Under the pieces are notes generated by a model. That model worked only from the letters and a program-made list of their open reading frames with translations, did no database searches and was not told the origin of the DNA. Source: Gautieria morchelliformis (taxonomy: Eukaryota > Basidiomycota > Agaricomycetes > Gomphales > Gomphaceae). Taken from it: 64,000 bases of DNA. Shown piece after piece: positions 34,130 through 46,108 of this stretch; the first letter of the stretch is position 1; each line of letters begins with the position of its first letter. The position numbers were made by a program, and so were the translations under genes. Where the stretch lies: the NCBI GenBank assembly GCA_015179125.1, contig WHVA01000094.1:1-64000 (forward strand). The letters are read 5' to 3'.

Positions 34130-34437
34130 GAGGGAGGGAGGCAAGCAGAATTATGCCAGTAGGACACAATAATTATATTTACTATATACATCAAAAAGAA
34201 CAATTTAGAGAATTATGGATATTTGAGATCAGCGGCCTTAGTACCGTCTGAGGCAGCGCACGGCACATTATTGGTATTTAACCTTGAGGCCGCTACCACC
34301 AACACACCGCAAGAATGTAGATGGTTCACTTGTCATGTGACTTGTCTGCATGTTGACAACAGCTCTGCCTCTCAGACTCACACAACATAGTTCTTTACTT
34401 GTTGTCTGCCTCTAATTCTCGATATTTGTTATTCCAG

Positions 34438-36692
34438 ATGCCATCAACACCGCCCCAATCTCTCAAGCTTCCGTTGACGAACACACCATATAGCGTCAGT
34501 TCCAGTAAATCTCATGAATCACACATTCGGACCCAGGATGAGTTGAAAAAGCTGATGAAGGGCGAGTTCTCCGGTGCGATATTCGAGAGTAATTCTCTGC
34601 TTGAAGAGCGCTGTCGGGCGATCAAAAAATTGTCGACACTGTCCTATCCAAACTGAAACCTGGCGTGTTCTGGGACAGCCCAACCGACACTTTCAAGGAA
34701 TGGCCCAGCCGCACTGGTCCAGAAAGCGCTCATTATGCGCCGTTGGAGTGGTTACTCAACCAGATTCTGTCCATCTCCTCCCAAAAGCTGCAGAATGGCA
34801 ATATCCACCAAGGTCTTCAGTTTTAAGTGTACAGTCGGGAAATGGCTGAAGGACTTGACACAGACTCCCCCCTAAAACCAGACCTTGTTGGTTGTCAGTC
34901 TGTTGGTGAGAGCTGAGGCTCGAAGCCGAAGCTCTCATGGAACGAGGCTGAAATTTGCGTAGAGGTGAAGAATAACTGGCCTGGTTTGATCCTGCAGTCA
35001 AGCACGTACACGCGCTGTATGTTCACACACCGATTGGATAGACTCTTTGTCACTGTTATCCGTTTCAACAACGCAACGATGGGGGTGCGCTTCAGATTTT
35101 ATTCTCGCATGGGGCTGGTTGTTACGCCGGAACTTGACCTCTCGAAGGAGGGAGGCTTTAAAGGATTTGTCCGCAGAGTGGTTGGGATTAATTCTTGGAC
35201 CGACACAAACCACGCTGGAATCGATACTACTCGTACCATCACAGACATTGCGATTCCCGAGAGGGGTATATTCAAGATTTCGAAAACACTTTGTGACCGA
35301 CGTTGGTTCGTGGACGAGCAAGCGTGTGTATCTTTTGGTCAAGAAGGGTGCATTTTGACGTTTAGAGATCTGGGCCAGTAGTTAACAATTGGGTTTGAAG
35401 GTGCAACCGCCACCGATGGTTCTCCCACTCAACCTCTGTCCACTCACCGGTATAACTTACGAAGTCACCAACCCCGCGTTCTCAGCCTGGAAAAGAGACT
35501 GACGGTCGAGAACCCTTGAGGTTGAAGGGAGGCATATCTTTTCTCTTGCCGGACACTGTCATTCTGAAAGATTCATGGGCCATTGAAAACCCATAACAAA
35601 GAAGGCACAATGTTTCAAGCGTTATCGGGCGGATTTGGACTGCCAGACATCCTTGCCTCATACCCTGTCAGGACAGAATGGATAAGCTCATACCTGATGA
35701 CGCAACATATTGGCCCGTGTGTGCGCCAGAGCCATATGCCAGGGTTAGGCCTGATGAACGAATACATATGCGATCTGTTTTTGAGACCTGAGGGACGTCA
35801 CTGCGAGCTGCACAAAGTCCTCAATTGCTCGTGCGTTGCATAGTGCACACCATGTTGGGTATGTGAACGAAGAGGGCATCGGACATGATTTACCTATAAT
35901 GGTTATTGACAGGGCATTTTGGGCTGTTTAAGAACGGCTGGTTGCACCGCGACATAAGCGTCGGGAACGTCATGCTGATGGATGAAGCTGAGCGGCCGCC
36001 TGTGACAGAGTACATACCGTCTTTCACATCAGTCCTTTCGTTTTTTTATGTTTGCTTCAGTTTTGCCGTGACTCGAGAAGTTACTAGATGTGTGGGATTC
36101 ATATGCGATGGGGACCAGGCGATTCATTGGATGTATCAGAAGCGGGAATTAGCAAAGCATCGCTCGGTGGGTCTTTAGTTGTTGTGTGCGCTTGTGATTT
36201 ACATGGTTCTAGGGTACGCTGCCTTTCATGTCTCAGGCGCTGATTGTTGCTTGGGACTCTGGAACGCAGGTTGTGCACCAAGTAATTGATGACCTGGAGT
36301 CGTTTATATGGGTTTTATTTTGGGAGATTCTGGAGATTCTGGAGACCAAGGGGGCACTCGCGCTACTAGAATTACTGTCAAACGATGCTCTCCACGAGTT
36401 ACCTGTGTTACAAGCTAGGGGAAGTTTCCTTGGTAGGTTAAAGCAACAGGATGCCGCAAAAAACTTCTCCACGGGCTTGAAGCCATTCTCCAAACTCTTG
36501 ATTCAATGGTTAATGCTTTCTCAGGAGACTGCTCTGGAATGGCTGAAACCAGACTTCGTTAAGGTCGTATTTTTGGACACCGATGGGTACACTTTACAGG
36601 CCACCGAGCCATACAGGCAGTATGTAACGATTGGGCTTGAATCTCTTTCAGACCTGCCAGAGAGTTGGGATATGTTAATGAGGGGGAAATGA
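34438..36692 (+). pseudogene. FunK1-family protein kinase gene, decayed
   Basis: FunK1 kinases are a fungal-specific expanded kinase family. The start MPSTPPQSLKLPL and following RTQDELKKLMKGEFSGAIF are typical of the N-terminus. Next come EICVEVKNNWPGLILQSSTY and FRFYSRMGLVVTPELDLSKE of the N-lobe, the catalytic loop LHRDISVGNVMLMDEA at about 35945 with HRD-type Asp and Asn, and the C-lobe QVVHQVIDDLESFIWVLFWE (36275-36330). The coding segments fall in different frames with internal stops between 34650 and 35900 that short introns do not easily explain, so I call it a pseudogene with at least three or four breaks. The C-terminal part (36228-36692) is still open. Confidence 0.75.
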
Positions 36693-36933
36693 CAGGTGAA
36701 GAGAGAGTATGAGCTGGGAAAGACCGCATGTAACGCATGACATATAATATTATGAGATCCTGTAGCCACTGTAGGAAGAGCGGGCACTTACAATGAGTAC
36801 TTTTTGCACTACTAAGTGTTGTTTACCAATATCATCCATCACATTGCAGATAATTTTCAACATTCTGACAACAAAAAAATTACATTACAGTAGTACAACT
36901 GCACTACAGATAGCCACAGTCCTTCATCCACCC
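36693..36933. other. No gene seen
   Basis: Short spacer between convergent FunK1 and Tc1-type genes. Confidence 0.4.
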
Positions 36934-38601
36934 TCACACATGTCTGCATGTAATCCGATCCAGTGCCTTGTAGAGAAACATGAATAGCTCAGCCCTCTCC
37001 TTACTTGCAACACATGCACGGAACTCGGCACCATGACGTCTGAGGTGAGCTTTGATGAAGGAGAATGATTCTTCAATCGGGTTGAGATCGGGCGAGTACG
37101 GCGGAAGATACATCAGTTTGATTCCTCTGCAAATGCAAGATTAGACACTGTTGGGTGCATTTATGCTCCTGCACCAAAATCAAGCATAATATATTCGATT
37201 TATTGTATGGTGTTTCAAACCTTTCTCACATTGTTCTTGTACCATGCATCTATTTCTCTGATTATTTTCGAAATTTTCCAGTCACTCCTTATCTCTCCAT
37301 TCCACTTTGTTATTTCTATTTTCACAGGCGGCTGCACCCAGCGGAGTTTGAAATGACTTCGACGCGCGAGCCCATGGGCGCTAAAGGGCCGGGTGCACGT
37401 ATATGCCTTCTGAGACAGGATAGTGCTCCTCTCTCAGTGACAATAAATTCACTGAGAGAGGCGAGTAGTATTCTTTATATTTACATAGCATGTTGACTGA
37501 AAATCATGTAGTATATTTGATTCTAGGTATTGTATTAATATATCAGTGACAATAAATTCACTGAGAGAGTGTATTTGATTCTAGTTTCTAAGAACTCTAC
37601 CGAACCTTCCCTGCCATAGCCCCTAGTTGCTAACAGACACTAGTGAAAACAGTTTATAATGGTAAAAACCTTTGGGCACATAAGAGTGAGACCTCAGGTA
37701 TGTGGTGAATGGCGCAGTTATCCATAACAAGAACACTCTGTGGTGCCGGGTAAGGGTTCATTACCTCTAAAAGGCCCTTCAGAAACCCAAGGAACTCTGG
37801 ACCATCGTATGCCCCTAATTTGATATGGCTATAGATGATTCCATCTTGTGAGAGCGCCGGAAGGATTGAAAACCTGAGTGGATATTAGCAATACAATAAT
37901 GGAGGCCCGTGCACAAAGCGTTACCTTTCGCCCCTTTGGAAATGTGCTCACACTCGAGGCCTACATCCCTTGTAAGCCCATCCCATTAGTCTATACATTG
38001 TGCGAAGGTCAATTGCGCTTTCATCTGTGAAAACCAAACGGTCCGGTGGTTCACTACCAATATGAAACTGGAAAGCAGTCCGCGAGGCTTCGCAGCGCTC
38101 TGCGGCTGCCCGTGAAAGCTGGATTGGAGACAAATATAAAGGTTGTCATTCTTCGAGGATTTAATGACTCACTTTCTTTCTTTGCAAGCCAAGATGTCGA
38201 AGCATCCTCCAGACAGTTGATATACTTACTGAAATACCATGCTGCACCTCTAGCTCTTCGACAAGCTCATCGAGGTAAAGATCAGGCGAGCGTTCAAGAA
38301 GCGCAAGAAGAAACTGTTATAAAATAAAATAAGCTACAGCTAAACACAGACATGAAGTACTTACTTCACTCTGAGCTGAGGTCATTTTTGACCCATGAGA
38401 TAGCTGCTTTGGCTCTGCCACGATGTCTCCAACATCCCGCCAGAGTTTGATTGTGTGTTGAACTACACGTAGTGACATATCGAGGTCAATTGCAATATCA
38501 GTTGATTTCTTGTTGAGCTTGAATTTTTGGTATATAACGCGATCCCGCAGATCCTTGCTGTACATGTGACAAACAGGTTTAGGGTTGCCAGGGCGATGCA
38601 T
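36934..38601 (-). mobile_element. Tc1-type (DD34E) transposase gene, one stop from complete
   Basis: A cut-and-paste transposase of the Tc1/mariner superfamily. Five exons on the minus strand (38601-38365, 38313-38173, 38118-37925, 37873-37670, 37126-36934) total 969 nt in one frame, 322 codons plus stop. Order: helix-turn-helix YSKDLRDRVIYQKFKLN, the ISVSISTVWRMLRHLGL linker, first catalytic Asp in LVFTDESAIDLRTMYR, second in VLVMDNCAIHH, and Glu in [12 protein letters not shown], with 34 residues between the last two. A single in-frame TGA follows GCRPRV in exon 3, best explained as CGA to TGA. Intron 4 is 543 nt, ten times the others. Terminal inverted repeats were not identified. Confidence 0.8.
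37127..37669 (-). repeat. Enlarged intron of the Tc1-type gene with two palindromes
   Basis: Intron between the VMDN and LPPYSPD exons. It holds CTCTCTCAGTGA/TCACTGAGAGAG palindromes at about 37432-37463 and a shorter one at 37545-37569, plus a repeated TATTTGATTCTAG word. It looks as though one or more small palindromic elements entered a normal-size intron. Confidence 0.5.
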
Positions 38602-38829
38602 ATGAGCGATGGTGTGGGTAGTACATACAAGGAGAATGGAAGTTCCCGAAACACACACCCTGACCAAGAATTCTATGACATGAATCGTGCGACAGCATTT
38701 GCACCCTTACTCCCAATGCTGAACCCCAACTCAAGTGTAATTTTCAGGTGTCGAATGGCCACTATCCCATTTTTATTGGTGAGTTTGCTACTTATGCTTA
38801 CTTTACATCCTCGCTGAAAGGGCTGTCAC

Positions 38830-39984
38830 ACGTCCCAACTACAAGTCCACCATTGTGACTTGAAGCGCCCCTTCTACTCATACAAGCACGAGCAGTTCCT
38901 TCCTGTCATCCACCCGCACCCCAACCAACCGCGGCTCCATCACTCCTACCGTCAACACCCTTGCGATGACCACCGCCACATCCTGCGCCTCCACATGCTA
39001 CCGCAACACCAACCGCGGCGACGCCCTCGCACGCCTCGAGGTCCACCAGCCCAGTCGTGTCACGTCCGTGCTCCCGTCCCTCTACCGGCTGCCATTTGGG
39101 CCGGTATCCCCCATGTCCCCTGCGTGGAGTCCCCTGGGTGTCAAGGTGTGTCGACGCCCCCGCACCCTGCTAACCGTATGCCCAGTCTCCTCACGATGAG
39201 CTCCGTGTCGTCCGTGCTGCAATCGCACCGGCACCTGCACCTGTACCTGCACTCGTACCTGCACCTGTACCTGCACCCGCACCTGCACCAGCATCTGCAC
39301 CTGCACCCGCACCCGCACCCGCACCCGCCGCCCGCTCCCCCACCACCCCTCCTCCTACACCAGTTCGCCCACCCCAGCACCTCCGCGCCCCTCACCCCAC
39401 CGCATACGTGTGCGCCCCTGCGGTTTCCGAGCTCAAGAACATGTCAGGATCGGCAAGTTGCCTTATGGTGCATTGGCACTCGGTGCGGAAGGGATCAAAG
39501 ATGCTATTATGAACTTTGATGACGCGTATGTTCCACGTTATATGATCCCTCAGATTTTGGGGCTTATGCTACACAGGAGGAAATCCGACATCGAGAATGA
39601 ACGCCTACCGTCAGATCTCACTGATCCAACGTCAGAAGAAGCTAAGCCCTTCCTCTCCAATCCTATGACACCCTCTTCTGGAGATTCTCCTGTAGTGGGT
39701 TCTCACCATTAGTACAAAGTAGCAAACAAAATTAAAACCTGCATTGAACTACATACAGTAAGCTAAGCTTGACATTGTTCCCCCCTCAGCACCCAAAATG
39801 CAAAATAAAAAATGCTTGTTTTATTTGATTTTTTAGTTCTATGCCCTAGCTATGGTCCACATAGCTTCAGATATGAAATTCAAGCGAATCGGAGCGATAT
39901 CAAGCAAGATATCATTGTTCGAAGTTTGCGCGCTAAAATGGAAGCAAATCCGACGCGCACCTTAGGTACTGCAAACGGGTGTAA
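38830..39984 (+). repeat. Right arm of the large inverted repeat, with unrecognised ORF
   Basis: From about 39210 to 39984 this is the reverse complement of the left arm. The plus strand ends with a frame (39410-39712) reading LPYGALALGAEGIKDAIMNF and PRYMIPQILGLM, equal to the tail encoded in the left arm. Upstream (38860-39200) is GC-rich sequence with frames such as LEVHQPSRVTSVLPSLYRLP that the left arm lacks, so this copy is longer at that end. The outer end is cut by the solo LTR at about 39985. No known domain. Confidence 0.5.
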
Positions 39985-40973
39985 TATCATGTATTAGTGA
40001 ACACAGCAAATGCCTGAATAGCTTGTGCAAAGAAGTATGCCGTTCGGCGAATAGGATGAACCAATAAATGTTCAGAAGGTAAGAGAGATGCCTGAACAGA
40101 GCTCACCCTATCTACAGTCATAGCGAAGTAGCCTGTGACACTTGACAATGTAACGTGCAAGGTGTCATGGAAAGGTTGTTCAGCAGCAACAATCCTTCGC
40201 CGGCGAAGGTGCTCCTTCGGAGCCCTTTGCTGACAGCACTGATAATATTATGAAGACTAAGGTAATGAAGGTGAAGTACGAAAACTCACCAGTGGTGCTT
40301 AAGTCCTCCTCTGGTTGACGATATAAATCTATAGGAGAGGGCTCAAGACGATAGTCACAGTGAGGTCAAGTTTTTCACAAGATAGATGTATGATAATTGA
40401 ACTGGGGAATATACATGTGAATGTAAACTACTTATATCAAATGCTCATATGATATCAGCGAATAGGGAAGAGGCCGTCATGAGTCAGGGTTGGATAGGGG
40501 TGCACAGTTGGGATACAAATAGATGAAACACATACACAATAGAATGAAAGAGGAGTGCGAACATGAAATGACGGGGAGGAAAGAGGGTGAAGGTACCTAT
40601 GTACGAAAACACGCCTTGTGACCTGCATATATGTTACTCTGCACGGGCTCTTTGTCTGCTGGGTTGATCCCACACGATCTACGGGTAGGGCATTCCACGA
40701 ATGCATTCCAGCCATACGAACACCTACAGGGGTGGAGTCGGGAAGATGATAACCATCATGCTGGGTAAAGGAGGTCGATCCTGTTTGATGGCGTGCCTGC
40801 TGGTGAATGATGCAAGTAGTGAATGGTCGCTTGGCGAATGCAGTGAAGAGGGAATGGAGCGAACATAGAGGAGGAGTGGTGGAAGGGAAGGGCGAACTCA
40901 GGCGAACATGCAGGAGGAGCGGTGAAGGGGAAAGTAGGGATATCTGGGCAAGGGAAATAGACGGGTCATGACA
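39985..40973 (+). mobile_element. Solo LTR (TGTCA...TGACA family, copy 4), 5' end missing
   Basis: Matches copies 1-3 from the motif ATCATGTATTAGTGAACAC to the terminal TCATGACA at 40973. About 30 bp of the LTR start are missing, and the sequence joins directly to the inverted-repeat arm, so no target duplication can be read. Confidence 0.75.
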
Positions 40974-42033
40974 AAATTATAGCCAGGGGCACAAGGATCA
41001 ACAACCTATATGCGTACATGGCCCAACCGTCCATGAAACCCAAACCCAAGAAGGCCCTCTATTCTGAAAAACCCAATCAATTGACATTATGGCACCACAG
41101 ACTAGCACACACTGCCACGTCAACAATTCAGAAGATGTGGAAGCAACAGACAGGCTTCAGTTTACCAAAGATCAGTGGTTAAGAGGAGCTAAGTATATGC
41201 ATCAACTGTCCCTTCAGAAAACATATGTGCTCACCATTCAAAAACATTGAAGACATACCAGAGAAAATCGGGGATATAGTATCATCAGATCTATGTCGCC
41301 CATTTGAAACATCAATTGGCAGATACATATATTTCATCACATGGATCAACCACACCACTCGGTATGCAACCATTGACTTCCAGAAGGATAAAGAATGTAC
41401 AACCATCACAAAATCATTCAAGGAGTATATTGCATGGCTAAGGACACAAAGAAAGGCAGAAGTAAGGAGAATAAGGAAGGATAACAGGGGAGAATACACT
41501 GGGAAGGGATTTGAGGGTATATGCAGTGAGCTCGGGATCATTCACAAAACTATGACTCTTCACACACCAGACCATAATGGAATTGCTGAGAGATACAACA
41601 GAACTCTGCAAGAAGGAGCACTCACCCTACAGAACTATGCAGGACTCAGCAAACGATTCTGGGTATCAGGTGTACACCAGTCAACTTCATCAAAAACTGA
41701 ATATTACACACAAAAATCAACAAGTCACCTTATGAGGCCTTTTGGAAGACTAAGCCTAGGCTTGACTGGCTACGCATATATGGATCAAAATGTTGGGCAC
41801 TGATCCCAAGAGCCACAAGGAAGAAAGGAGAATACAAATTGATTGAAGGAATTTTTGTGGGCTATTTTGACAACTCCAAAGCTTACAAGGTGTGGATACC
41901 TCACACTCAAACACTGATGAAGTCCAGAGACGTTGTATTTGACAAATTAAAACACGCTGGACACACTACACTATACGTAGCTGAGGAGGATGACGACCCT
42001 TACCTATGGAGGATAATCATAATGGTCATGTGA
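40974..42033 (+). mobile_element. Ty1/copia fossil, integrase region
   Basis: Starts in the pre-integrase domain (LWHHRLAHT, near 41090) and continues into the integrase core (DIVSSDLCRPFETSIGRYIY, VRRIRKDNRGEYTGKGFEGI, TPDHNGIAERYNRT) and the downstream EGIFVGYFDNSKAYKVW block that ends at 42033. Gag, RT and LTRs are not attached. It is a broken piece, with a few breaks. It could be from the same copia family as the RT/RNase H piece at 23.6-24.9 kb, but the parts do not overlap so this cannot be tested here. Confidence 0.85.
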
Positions 42034-42420
42034 TACAGCATATATGAGTATATAATATACATTATAAGAGTATTAATAACAACATATAGGAATATATAGT
42101 AGTATTTATAAGGAGAATAATAGATGTTATTAGATGATTCTGTATATATTTAAACATCTCGAAGATATATATACATATGAGAGAGTATTAGACTATAAGA
42201 TAGAGTAACAGATACTTGGACAGATACTTGTACAGATATGAGTAGGAGTATTAGTATGAATAGTTATAATCAGAGAGTATTAGACTACAATATGGAGTAA
42301 TAGTAGTTGTCTAGATATTTGTAATATATAGATGAGGGTATTAATATAGTTATAATGATATAGTGTATATTAAAAGTGGGTAGAAAAAATAAGAAGAGGC
42401 GTTCTCGTTGGCAGAGCCAC
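42034..42420. repeat. AT-rich degenerate repeat tract
   Basis: Strongly AT-rich sequence built from drifting words GAGAGTATTAGACTA and AGATACTTG. No coding frame. Confidence 0.5.
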
Positions 42421-43330
42421 CGCTCGGGGAGGGACAAAAGTAAATTTATTTATATCCCAACAATAAGATTGGCATGTACTTTCATCCTCTTCTTTTCTAT
42501 AATCTGAGAATAAAATGGGTGAAGCTACAGGTAATAAAAAGTTGTGAGCATCCACCTATGGGTACTCGATGGGAAATTGCCATCATTTTCCCAACCATCA
42601 CAATCCAGACCTAGATGCATGGTAGCTCACCTATTGTTGTAGCTCCTTATACGCTAGGTATGATAATGACACAGGCTCAGTGAACTACCCATTCACTGAG
42701 CTCCTTATACGCTAGCTACTGCACTACTTACAACAGTTAGCAAGCTGCAGTGCATGCCAGGCTTATCACTCACTGGTCTCCTGTAAGATGGGTGGGCCCT
42801 GATGATTGTAGACCAGACACACCAGAGCAGCCACCCCTCAGTAACTTGGTACCGATGCCACAAATCCAGTCACTACATCCAAGAGTCCCCCCAGGCCTTC
42901 CAATGTTTGAACCATGACCCTCAAAGTGAAGCTGAAAATAGTCCTAGAACTCCTCACCTTGGCTGATGCAAGCTATGTGAATCCCAAAGTGGGAGAGGAG
43001 CCCGCAACTGGAGAGGTGACAGAGGATGTGGAAGAGCCAATATCAGGTTTTGTGGAACACAGTAGGTGAAAAGTGTGCCCCCATTGGCTGTACACGCAGA
43101 CAAACCATCAACATCAGAGGTTAGTACTTTCTAGCTTAGAAAAGATCATACAAGAGTGATACCTACATCCACTGCAAAACTCCCCATGCTATTGTGTCAT
43201 CTATGGCAGGTTGTCTGGTATGGATGTTGACTCCATCATCAAGTTCTAGGCGATGTTCTTCATGCGTGCGTTGCCACGGCGGGATACATCATTTGCAAGG
43301 AGGCACTAAATGACAAACTAACCGTCACCC
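42421..43330. other. No gene seen; palindrome at 42675-42703 flanked by a direct repeat
   Basis: The palindrome CTCAGTGAACTACCCATTCA with CTGAG is embedded between two copies of AGCTCCTTATACGCTAG (about 42639 and 42701). The rest is unassigned and may be eroded LTR sequence of the copia fossil. Confidence 0.4.
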
Positions 43331-43824
43331 TCATATGATGAGCGAAGACACACGCACGCCAAGCTCATTGGGATTCCTCGTATTAATATCCGGATTGACT
43401 TGTGACACATGAGAAAACAAAAAGGCGGCCGATGACGTAGGTGGAACGGAAAAACACCCAGACCGTGGCTTCAAACCATCAAGATCTAAAAACATTGTTT
43501 TAACCTCGCTTAATGGTTCAGCAAGCTTTCTGTTACAGCCTTGATCACGTATGTAGGTGAGGCACACAATAAGAACACATGACAGTGTAGTGACCGAACC
43601 TCAGAGCCCGCAAATCCTATCGCGACCGGCTCCTCAGCCTCGTTAAATGCGTCGAATGCACGGGTAAGCTCCTGCAGCGTCATACAGCGCTTTCCCCATT
43701 CTGCGGTGACGTGGTAGGCCTTTGACGAATTAGAGTCCGGGGCGGCTTCCTCGTTGCGGGACAAAGGTATTCTGTGAGGCCTGGTATAAATTATGGCTCG
43801 ACATGAGAACTTGAGAAGTGACAT
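43331..43824 (-). CDS. Unrecognised small minus-strand ORF
   Basis: An open frame from the ATG at 43824 (MSLLKFSCRAIIYTRPHRIP) continues with KRCMTLQELTRAFDAFNEAE and EEPVAIGFAGSEV to 43510, then a possible intron leads to a second frame to 43331. No domain recognised. It lies at the left border of the tandem array and has no copy in the other units, so it may be the first single-copy gene beside the array or chance coding. Confidence 0.3.
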
Positions 43825-44388
43825 GCGCGGCGGCGCCTCACGAGGGGGATAAAAAGAAAGCTAGCCAGTGCCGGTTGCCTCTGGGAAACGCAGCCGCCCA
43901 TCAAGCGAGACCCCCAAGCTTACACTTCGTTGGGTGCGACCGACGTGCGATGGGGCGTGTTGAATGACGGTGCCACGCGTTGTGTGACAACGCGTTGCGG
44001 TGCAGATCAGTGGGGGCGCGAGCGCTTCAAATGGTAGTTGCCTTGATGCCGGGCGGCACCAGGCCGGTGCACCGTGTATTACTGGTCGATGGATGTCCCC
44101 GACTTGATGAGGTCTCTTTGGCAGGCTTCAACTTCAGACCCGTTCACACGTCCTGTCCGAACATGAGGCTTCCTTTTGATTGATTTACCCCCTGAACGCC
44201 AAGTGGAACTCCTGTACTGAAATGATCCTGATCCACGCCATGCTAGATACGGTTTTGCGATCCGGCGAATGAGGTGTATCTATCGCTTCATGAAGCCTGA
44301 GAAGAGGAGAGTAATACCTTTATGGCTGCTCGCTGTCTTATATTAGCATCGCTGGCTATAAGAAGTGCTCGAATACTTCAAATTGCCC
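43825..44388. other. Left flank of the tandem array
   Basis: From about 44100 the sequence aligns with 53950-54370 and 59680-60095, the corresponding part of the other two units (for example ATGAAGCCTGAGAAGAG and GGCTATAAGAAGTGCTCGAA). It therefore marks the left limit of recognisable unit homology. No gene; likely the promoter of the DUF6533-type gene. Confidence 0.55.
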
Positions 44389-46108
44389 ATGATGTCAAGT
44401 CTCGGAGGGCTTGAAGCCCTGGGTCTGGCCATTTTTAAAAATCGAATTGCTGCGGTAGGTATTAATTCGCCGAGTGCTGAAGCCGTTTGCGCTGACCAGA
44501 GTCCTCTAGAGCTTGGACCGTACGTCGAACTTAGTACCATCCCAGCGACCTCTTAACAAATCCTTATTTCAAGTTGCTAGCATTGTCATTCTGGTGAGCA
44601 TAACGCCGCCAATGCGCATGTCGTCCAAATAAGACAACGTTGTGAACCAGATTTATGATTACCTCCTGACTGTCAAATTGGAGATAGAACTTGTCTGGGG
44701 AACACCATGGAGTATCGGGAGGATCCTCTACATGTTAACACGCTATAGTGTATTTGTCGACTCGTTGATGTTGGCGTATTGTGCGCGTATTTAATTGGCC
44801 TAATCGCTTTAGACTGACATATTGTCCAAGTCCACTTCGCGAGCGGGCAATCTGTGTCGGCAAGGACGGTGAATAGATTCGAATGACCTTTTTTTTTCGC
44901 AGCGAGTGCTGAACTCTCGATCTTACAGTGCTCCCTCGTATATCAAATTTCAGGCTGTAAGTCTCTGAGATCGAGTGCGAAATTAACTTTAAAACAGTCA
45001 TTGCAGGGTTTATATTCTGGGGTGGATGTCTGGCAGAAAGTAGGAATTGGCAGGCTTTTATTAGCCGGGTACTAATATCATTCTTTTAGTTGTTCTGATA
45101 TTCAGGACATGGGCTATCTGGCGCCAGGCACGCAAAGTTGCCTTCGGACTTCCTATCCTATTGGTTATTGTTGTGGTTCCACTCGTATACCTGACCAGAA
45201 TTGGACTTACTTCCGTCTCATGTCTGTGCTGGTTTGTTTCTCTCAAAGATTGTGTCCCAGCTCATAGTGTCATACGTAGTCGCAGATGTTACGACACTCC
45301 CAATACCACACCTCCCAAGCTGCTTTATTACCAGGAACGATGATATCACCTTTTTGTGGGATTATATTATTATAGTGAGCTTCGAGACTGGTGAGCGATA
45401 AGCCTGGCATGCGCTGCAGCTTGCTAACATCATAACTTCCGGTCGCATTATAGTTATCCTAGTTCTCACTCTCATTCAAGGTGTCCAACATTGTAGGTAG
45501 TTCATGGCGGTTCCCAGCAGTTGAACCCTGAGCCACGTTTCAGATCGGCATACTACGTCAAGTTTAGTCTCAACACTGTATGCGGATGGTATTCTATATC
45601 CTCTACTCCAGCGTTCAGGGAGTTGACAGTGGCCAGGTATACTGTATTATGTTTATCTTCTCATGCTGTCGGTTGCGAATGTTGTGTTTCTTGCGTCCGT
45701 CGAGGTTAGAGGCATATCATCTACTCTCAATGGGTCTCACTAAGCCCTCTTGCGTTTAAGAAAACAACCGGGGCGACATTGGTTCTGTCAGTTGGTCTCT
45801 GCGGACGTGCCTAAGTTAATTGATCACTTACCACCTCCATCTGATGCAGAATGCAACGGGTTTTTCACGCCATATTACCGGGGCGTATACTACTTCATCT
45901 TAGGATGGCCGCAGTACGGGACCGAAGATCCGTATCTTTACCGCAACTGACCACCATGTTCCGGATCTCACTACCTACCGAATTTTCCACAGACATGATA
46001 GGACGTGGAACATGGCTTATAGATCCAGAGGCTGGTCCTAGACCCGAAGCGACGATCAACGACGGCAGCCAGACTGTCAGAGGACACGCTAACAATGGCG
46101 CGGCATGA
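44389..46108 (+). CDS. DUF6533-type seven-helix membrane protein
   Basis: Basidiomycete membrane protein of the DUF6533 type; function unknown, receptor-like topology. Segments in order, joined by short GT-AG introns: MMSSLGGLEALGLAIFKNRI, a KSLFQVASIVIL helix, YDYLLTVKLEIELVWGTPW (the DUF6533 signature with LT...E-LVW), GRILYMLTRYSVFVDSLMLA, CSLVYQISGWFIFWGGCLAE, VLIFRTWAIWRQARKVAFGL with its RTWAIW motif, LLVIVVVPL, HLPSCFITRNDDITFLWDYI, VLTLIQGVQHC, LYADG then ILYYVYLLMLSVANVV, and C-terminal RVFHAILPGRILLHLRMAAV to the stop TGA at 46106. About ten introns; I found no obligatory frame break, but the last junctions (45690-45850) are uncertain. Units to the right keep only its first and last exons. 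Confidence 0.7.

Noticed and set aside
30880-39984. Calling the inverted-repeat region a Polinton or a Starship-type giant element
   Set aside because: No DNA polymerase B, capsid, protease or tyrosine recombinase gene is visible between the arms.
23929-42033. Treating the copia RT/RNase H piece (23.6-24.9 kb) and the integrase piece (41-42 kb) as two parts of one split element
   Set aside because: Opposite strands, 16 kb apart, no shared sequence to compare and no target duplications to link them.
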